From Calothrix sp. NIES-4105 (lineage in GTDB: Bacteria; Cyanobacteriota; Cyanobacteriia; Cyanobacteriales; Nostocaceae), in NCBI RefSeq assembly GCF_002368415.1, contig NZ_AP018290.1, positions 6,027,614-6,091,613 on the forward strand: a DNA stretch of 64,000 nt, in the 5' to 3' direction. This document shows, piece after piece, positions 60,847 to 64,000 of this stretch. The notes under the pieces are model-generated. The model made no database searches, had not been told where the DNA came from, and saw only the letters and a list, made by a program, of their open reading frames with translations. The position numbers and the translations under genes are program-made. How positions within the stretch are numbered: the stretch's first letter is position 1; each line of letters starts with the position of its first letter.

Positions 60847-63423
60847 TTAATTACTATTATTAGGCGCCTGAGTTGGTGTTTCTGTAATTTCAGGAGTCGG
60901 TTCTACGGTGGGGAAAGCATCTGGGAACTGAGTCACTGTAGGAGTTGGTTCGGTTATTACCGTTTCTGGTGACTGAGTAGGTTGTTTAAGAGACTCAACT
61001 GGTGTCGGTGCAGAATAGGTCGTGGGAAGTATAGGTTGGTTAACTATCTGCGGTTGAGGTGATATGAGTTTCGGTTTAGAAAGCGGTAAAGGTTTTTGAG
61101 TTACTGGTTTCGGCGCCGTTGGAATATCATATGATGATTGTTGAGGTAAAATTGCCACTCCCTTGATTAATATTTGCTGTAATGTTTTGCCGTTACTGTC
61201 GGTGACTGGTAAAATAGCACGGTGTTGGCCAGTTTCTATTGGAGCAAACACAATTGATATATTACAGCTTTGTTTCGGTGGTATCGCACTTGCACAAGTG
61301 CTGTTGCTAATATCAAAATCTCCTTGTTTCCCTGTAATTTCAATATCCGCTAGTCGTAGTGACACTGAGCTATCGTTTGTAATTGTTACAGTTTCGCTTT
61401 TACTTTCTGAATTTACTCGCTGTTTGCCAAAGTTTAAGTTGCTACTGCTGATATTAAACGCTGACACAGTTTTAAATTCCTGCGGTTGATTTGAGGCGCC
61501 ACTTGGTACAGGTGATGTGATTAAATGTGATAGTACATACCAAGCTAGTAATCCAGCTATTGCTGAACACAATAATGGAATTAATGCGACTGCTAAAAAC
61601 TGTAGTTTGGTATTAATCGGTGTGTAATTAATTCGATATTGCGTGATTTCCTCTGGTTCTGGTAAGGAAATTTCTACAAAATTTAGATTTTGGTTTGTAG
61701 CTGCAACTGCATTTGCTAGACTTAATGATTCGCGAATTTGCAACGCGCGTGTCAAATATTTGTGTGCTTCACCACATCTTTCATCCAAGCACAAAGCTAT
61801 ACTTCCCAACTGGTGCAGCATTAAAGCTTCGGTCTGTTTATCGTTCAGAGCGATTGAAGCTTGCAAACCGTATTTTAGTATTTTTTCCCATAATCCCCAA
61901 CGCTTGCTTAAAAACAAGGAAGCTTCAGTAGCTTTTACCAAATACAAAACACTCTTAAAACGTTCATTTTGAATTGCCCATCTTAGAATATTTATTAAAG
62001 CATCCGGAGCATTTAAAAGTGAAGATTTAGTATATTTTACCCAAGTAATACTAGAAAGTACGCGCTCATAAAACAAAGTCAAATCAAGCTTTTGCTTCAA
62101 AAATATTACGATAGTTTTATTAAGATAATATCTATCAAATTCAGTATAAACTAAATTCCAATCTAACAAACTTGTTAATATTTCTGATATATCCTTAACT
62201 TCGCTTAAAGCTTTAATTTCTACCTCTGATAATCCAACTCCATCAAGCGTTGCTAACACTGCTAAAATATCTTGATGTTGTTGTGGTAATACAAACAATA
62301 TTTGCTCTATCAATTCTTGACTGCTTGCAGGAGGTTGTAACTTTAATACCAACTCACTTAAAGTACACACATTTTTATTAATGCAATTTACCGCAAGCTG
62401 CATCATGTACGGATGCCCTAAAAGCAAATCAGCTAGCGCTTCTACTGTTATTAGTTCTTCTGCACTAATTGCTCTTTGTAATTTTTGTGTGATAAAAGCC
62501 ACACTATCACGCTTTGGAAGCCCTAGTAATTGTGTTGAAGAACCAGAAAACAGCTTTTGACTTGATGATGCTAGTATAAAACGGCTATTAGGAAGTATCG
62601 ATTCTAGTTGCTTTATCTGTTCAGATGTTAACTTTACGTCATCTAAAAAGATTAAAAGCTTTTTATCATTAAGAAATTCACAAATTTGTGAGTGCGTTGG
62701 CACCTGTGTAGAATTACTTTCAAAGAAAAGCTCAAATAGATATTGCAGTATATCAGCTAGTGACTGATAAGAGTTACCAAACCAAACTACCCCATCAGTA
62801 AAAACTGAATTTTTGTGGACGAAGTATATTAAGTGCCGCAGTAATGCTGACTTGCCTACGCCGGGTAAACCATAAAACTCGATAGATTGGTTGATATCGA
62901 GTGATGCAAGGGCGCCTTTAATTTGCGGTAATCGTCCGATTAAATTAGGTAAAGGACGGGGTAGTAAAATAAGGCATTGCGAATGCGATTTAAATGCTGG
63001 TTGTTTTGCTGGACTAACTATAATACCAGATGAAGATATCTGCCAGGTGTATTTACCTACAGTTAGCTGCCCAGTAGCTTGAGGATAAAGAGGTGCAAGT
63101 GGTGAGTGGTTGTACAAATCTAAACGAAGTGGGTTAAGTGGAATTTTTTGTTGCCAAACAGGAAGGTTTTGATCCCACTGTGCAGCATAAATTTTAGCAG
63201 TTTGAAGTGATTTAATACCTAGCTTGAGTATGCGTTTACCAATGCACCTGACTAGCGCTTGCTTTTCTGGAATTTGGGCGCCCAGACAAGCGACATACAA
63301 ACAACTGTCTTTTAATCCAACTTTTGCTTTAATTCCTTTAGGTTCAAGCAATTCATTTATCAAAGCTTCAATAGCGTTGACATCTCCTTGCTTTGCAAGT
63401 TCTTCTGTGTGCTGCTGAGTCAT
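60847..63423 (-). CDS. STAND/NB-ARC-like ATPase with membrane segment and Hydin-like domain
   Basis: About 858 residues. The N-terminal ~100-residue domain (ELLEPKGIKAKVGLKDSCLYVACLG) is shared by several cyanobacterial regulators. The NTPase has GLPGVGKSALL (P-loop, about residues 185-195), KLLIFLDDV (Walker B), SRFILASSS and a winged-helix region. A helical region around 480-590 may act as sensor. One membrane segment (FLAVALIPLLCSAIAGLLAWYVL) is followed by an ASPM-SPD-2-Hydin type Ig-like domain (NISSSNLNFGKQRVNSESKSETVTITN) and a Pro/Thr/Gln tail. An NLR-like switch tethered to the membrane is suggested. Start ATG 63423, or 63438. Confidence 0.75.
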   Translation of the reverse strand: MTQQHTEELAKQGDVNAIEALINELLEPKGIKAKVGLKDSCLYVACLGAQIPEKQALVRCIGKRILKLGIKSLQTAKIYAAQWDQNLPVWQQKIPLNPLRLDLYNHSPLAPLYPQATGQLTVGKYTWQISSSGIIVSPAKQPAFKSHSQCLILLPRPLPNLIGRLPQIKGALASLDINQSIEFYGLPGVGKSALLRHLIYFVHKNSVFTDGVVWFGNSYQSLADILQYLFELFFESNSTQVPTHSQICEFLNDKKLLIFLDDVKLTSEQIKQLESILPNSRFILASSSQKLFSGSSTQLLGLPKRDSVAFITQKLQRAISAEELITVEALADLLLGHPYMMQLAVNCINKNVCTLSELVLKLQPPASSQELIEQILFVLPQQHQDILAVLATLDGVGLSEVEIKALSEVKDISEILTSLLDWNLVYTEFDRYYLNKTIVIFLKQKLDLTLFYERVLSSITWVKYTKSSLLNAPDALINILRWAIQNERFKSVLYLVKATEASLFLSKRWGLWEKILKYGLQASIALNDKQTEALMLHQLGSIALCLDERCGEAHKYLTRALQIRESLSLANAVAATNQNLNFVEISLPEPEEITQYRINYTPINTKLQFLAVALIPLLCSAIAGLLAWYVLSHLITSPVPSGASNQPQEFKTVSAFNISSSNLNFGKQRVNSESKSETVTITNDSSVSLRLADIEITGKQGDFDISNSTCASAIPPKQSCNISIVFAPIETGQHRAILPVTDSNGKTLQQILIKGVAILPQQSSYDIPTAPKPVTQKPLPLSKPKLISPQPQIVNQPILPTTYSAPTPVESLKQPTQSPETVITEPTPTVTQFPDAFPTVEPTPEITETPTQAPNNSN

Positions 63424-63438
63424 TGGGTTCACACGCAA

Positions 63439-63924
63439 AAATATTGAAGAAATTTGTTTTCAGACACCCTGGTAATATCGCTGCTGCTTTGGTTTCATAT
63501 TTTATAACAGCCATACAAAAACTGCTTTGTGTGAAGGGACACTTCATATGGCGCCTACTAAATTTGCTTAATATACAAAAATATGCCACAAGGTATTTCA
63601 GCAAAAATCTTCTATTCATTTCATAAGTATTCATACTTGATAAATTCATACATTTAAAGAGAGACGTTACAGGAATATTACTTAAGATATATTTTATGTA
63701 ATCTCTAATGGTAGGTTATGGAAATATTTCGATGAAAAATAAGTAAGTAATTTATGCTACTCTGTATGGGTTGTGAGCATCAATTTATTCCTGCCGTTGG
63801 TAGCTAAAGTCATAAATTTGGTTTAGCGACACCCTAAAATTGAGAGTTAGTAGCAGTTGTACAATAAATTGATTGCTGAATTTAGTTTGTGAAAATATAG
63901 GGATGAATGCACGGGGTAATTAAC
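63439..63924. other. Gap of ~490 bases before lpdA
   Basis: No supported gene. Open frames overlapping the start of the STAND gene on both strands are shadows. The last ~200 bases are the AT-rich upstream region of lpdA. Nothing else is recognised. Confidence 0.5.
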
Positions 63925-64000
63925 GTGAGTGACGGATTTGATTACGATTTAGTGATTATCGGCGCCGGAGTAGGTGGACATGGTGCAGCACTCCACGCCG
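63925..64000 (+). CDS. lpdA: Dihydrolipoyl dehydrogenase, N-terminus only
   Basis: GTG 63925, preceded by GGGGTAAT, begins [20 protein letters not shown] then AALHA and runs off the window. The FAD-binding GxGxxG loop with GGHGAALHA is the usual start of cyanobacterial LpdA, the E3 subunit of pyruvate dehydrogenase and glycine decarboxylase. Only 25 codons are visible. Confidence 0.85.
   Translation, partial: MSDGFDYDLVIIGAGVGGHGAALHA

Noticed and set aside
63368..63649. Minus- and plus-strand frames at the start of the STAND gene
   Set aside because: They overlap the conserved N-terminus of the STAND protein out of frame and lack any family sequence.

Overview
The window looks like chromosome from a filamentous, probably Nostocales-type, cyanobacterium. 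The evidence is the gene content: small cyanobacterial families (DUF1815, DUF2839), an XisI protein, a homogentisate phytyltransferase/tocopherol methyltransferase pair, a lumen-targeted pentapeptide protein, a PAP/fibrillin-like protein and many Uma2-type genes. The DNA is AT-rich, with gaps full of short hairpin repeats. The usual cyanobacterial palindrome HIP1 (GCGATCGC) was not seen by eye. GGCGCC is instead very frequent, roughly one per 600 bases, mostly inside core genes.

Layout. 1-5.2 kb is accessory and decaying: an aspartic-protease-like pair, a frameshifted ImmA/IrrE peptidase with a PIN-like partner, a broken pentapeptide-repeat gene, an Rpn/DUF4351 protein and xisI carrying a scrap of xisH. 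5.2-10.9 kb holds a fibrillin-like protein, a glycosyltransferase, a DUF547 protein, an N-formylglutamate amidohydrolase, a secreted protein and a histidine kinase. 11.1-13.7 kb is a defence-like patch: a GmrSD/DUF262-DUF1524 gene with an in-frame amber codon, then an antitoxin/PIN pair. 13.8-22.9 kb has RtcB, a ferritin-like protein, an M48 peptidase, a DinG-like helicase, DUF2839, an unexplained 0.9-1.1 kb region with small leader ORFs before DUF1815, and a thioesterase. 23.1-24.8 kb is an IS607-family element (serine recombinase plus TnpB) beside dxr. 24.8-31.2 kb contains dxr, a pentapeptide protein, YraN, queA, a TPR protein and a Uma2 gene.

31.4-39.8 kb is a compact candidate natural-product cluster: an MFS carrier, a one-module NRPS (half C, A, T, TE; adenylation pocket reads as the glycine code), a TauD-like Fe(II)/2-oxoglutarate oxygenase, an EamA exporter and an O-methyltransferase. 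A TetR regulator and a COQ4-like gene follow. 41-48 kb holds a peptidoglycan-binding protein, a class D beta-lactamase, KtrA/KtrB-type potassium uptake and the tocopherol pair. 49.4-51.1 kb is a NmrA-type reductase divergent from a TetR gene, with two identical operator-like repeats between them.

51.1-53.9 kb is a rearranged patch: a 5'-truncated GTPase and a tandem HigBA-like array with one intact toxin, three antitoxin paralogues and one dead toxin ending at a terminal-inverted-repeat element. Then come acs, a three-gene overlapping DUF4365 operon meeting an ATP-grasp gene tail to tail, two Uma2 paralogues around CHAT-protein scraps, a TPR protein, a large STAND ATPase with a membrane segment and Hydin-like domain, and the first codons of lpdA.

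Two themes recur. First, accessory genes are unusually often broken by a single change. Second, hairpin repeats sit directly on stop codons. All functions are read from motifs and remembered family features; no database search was run.
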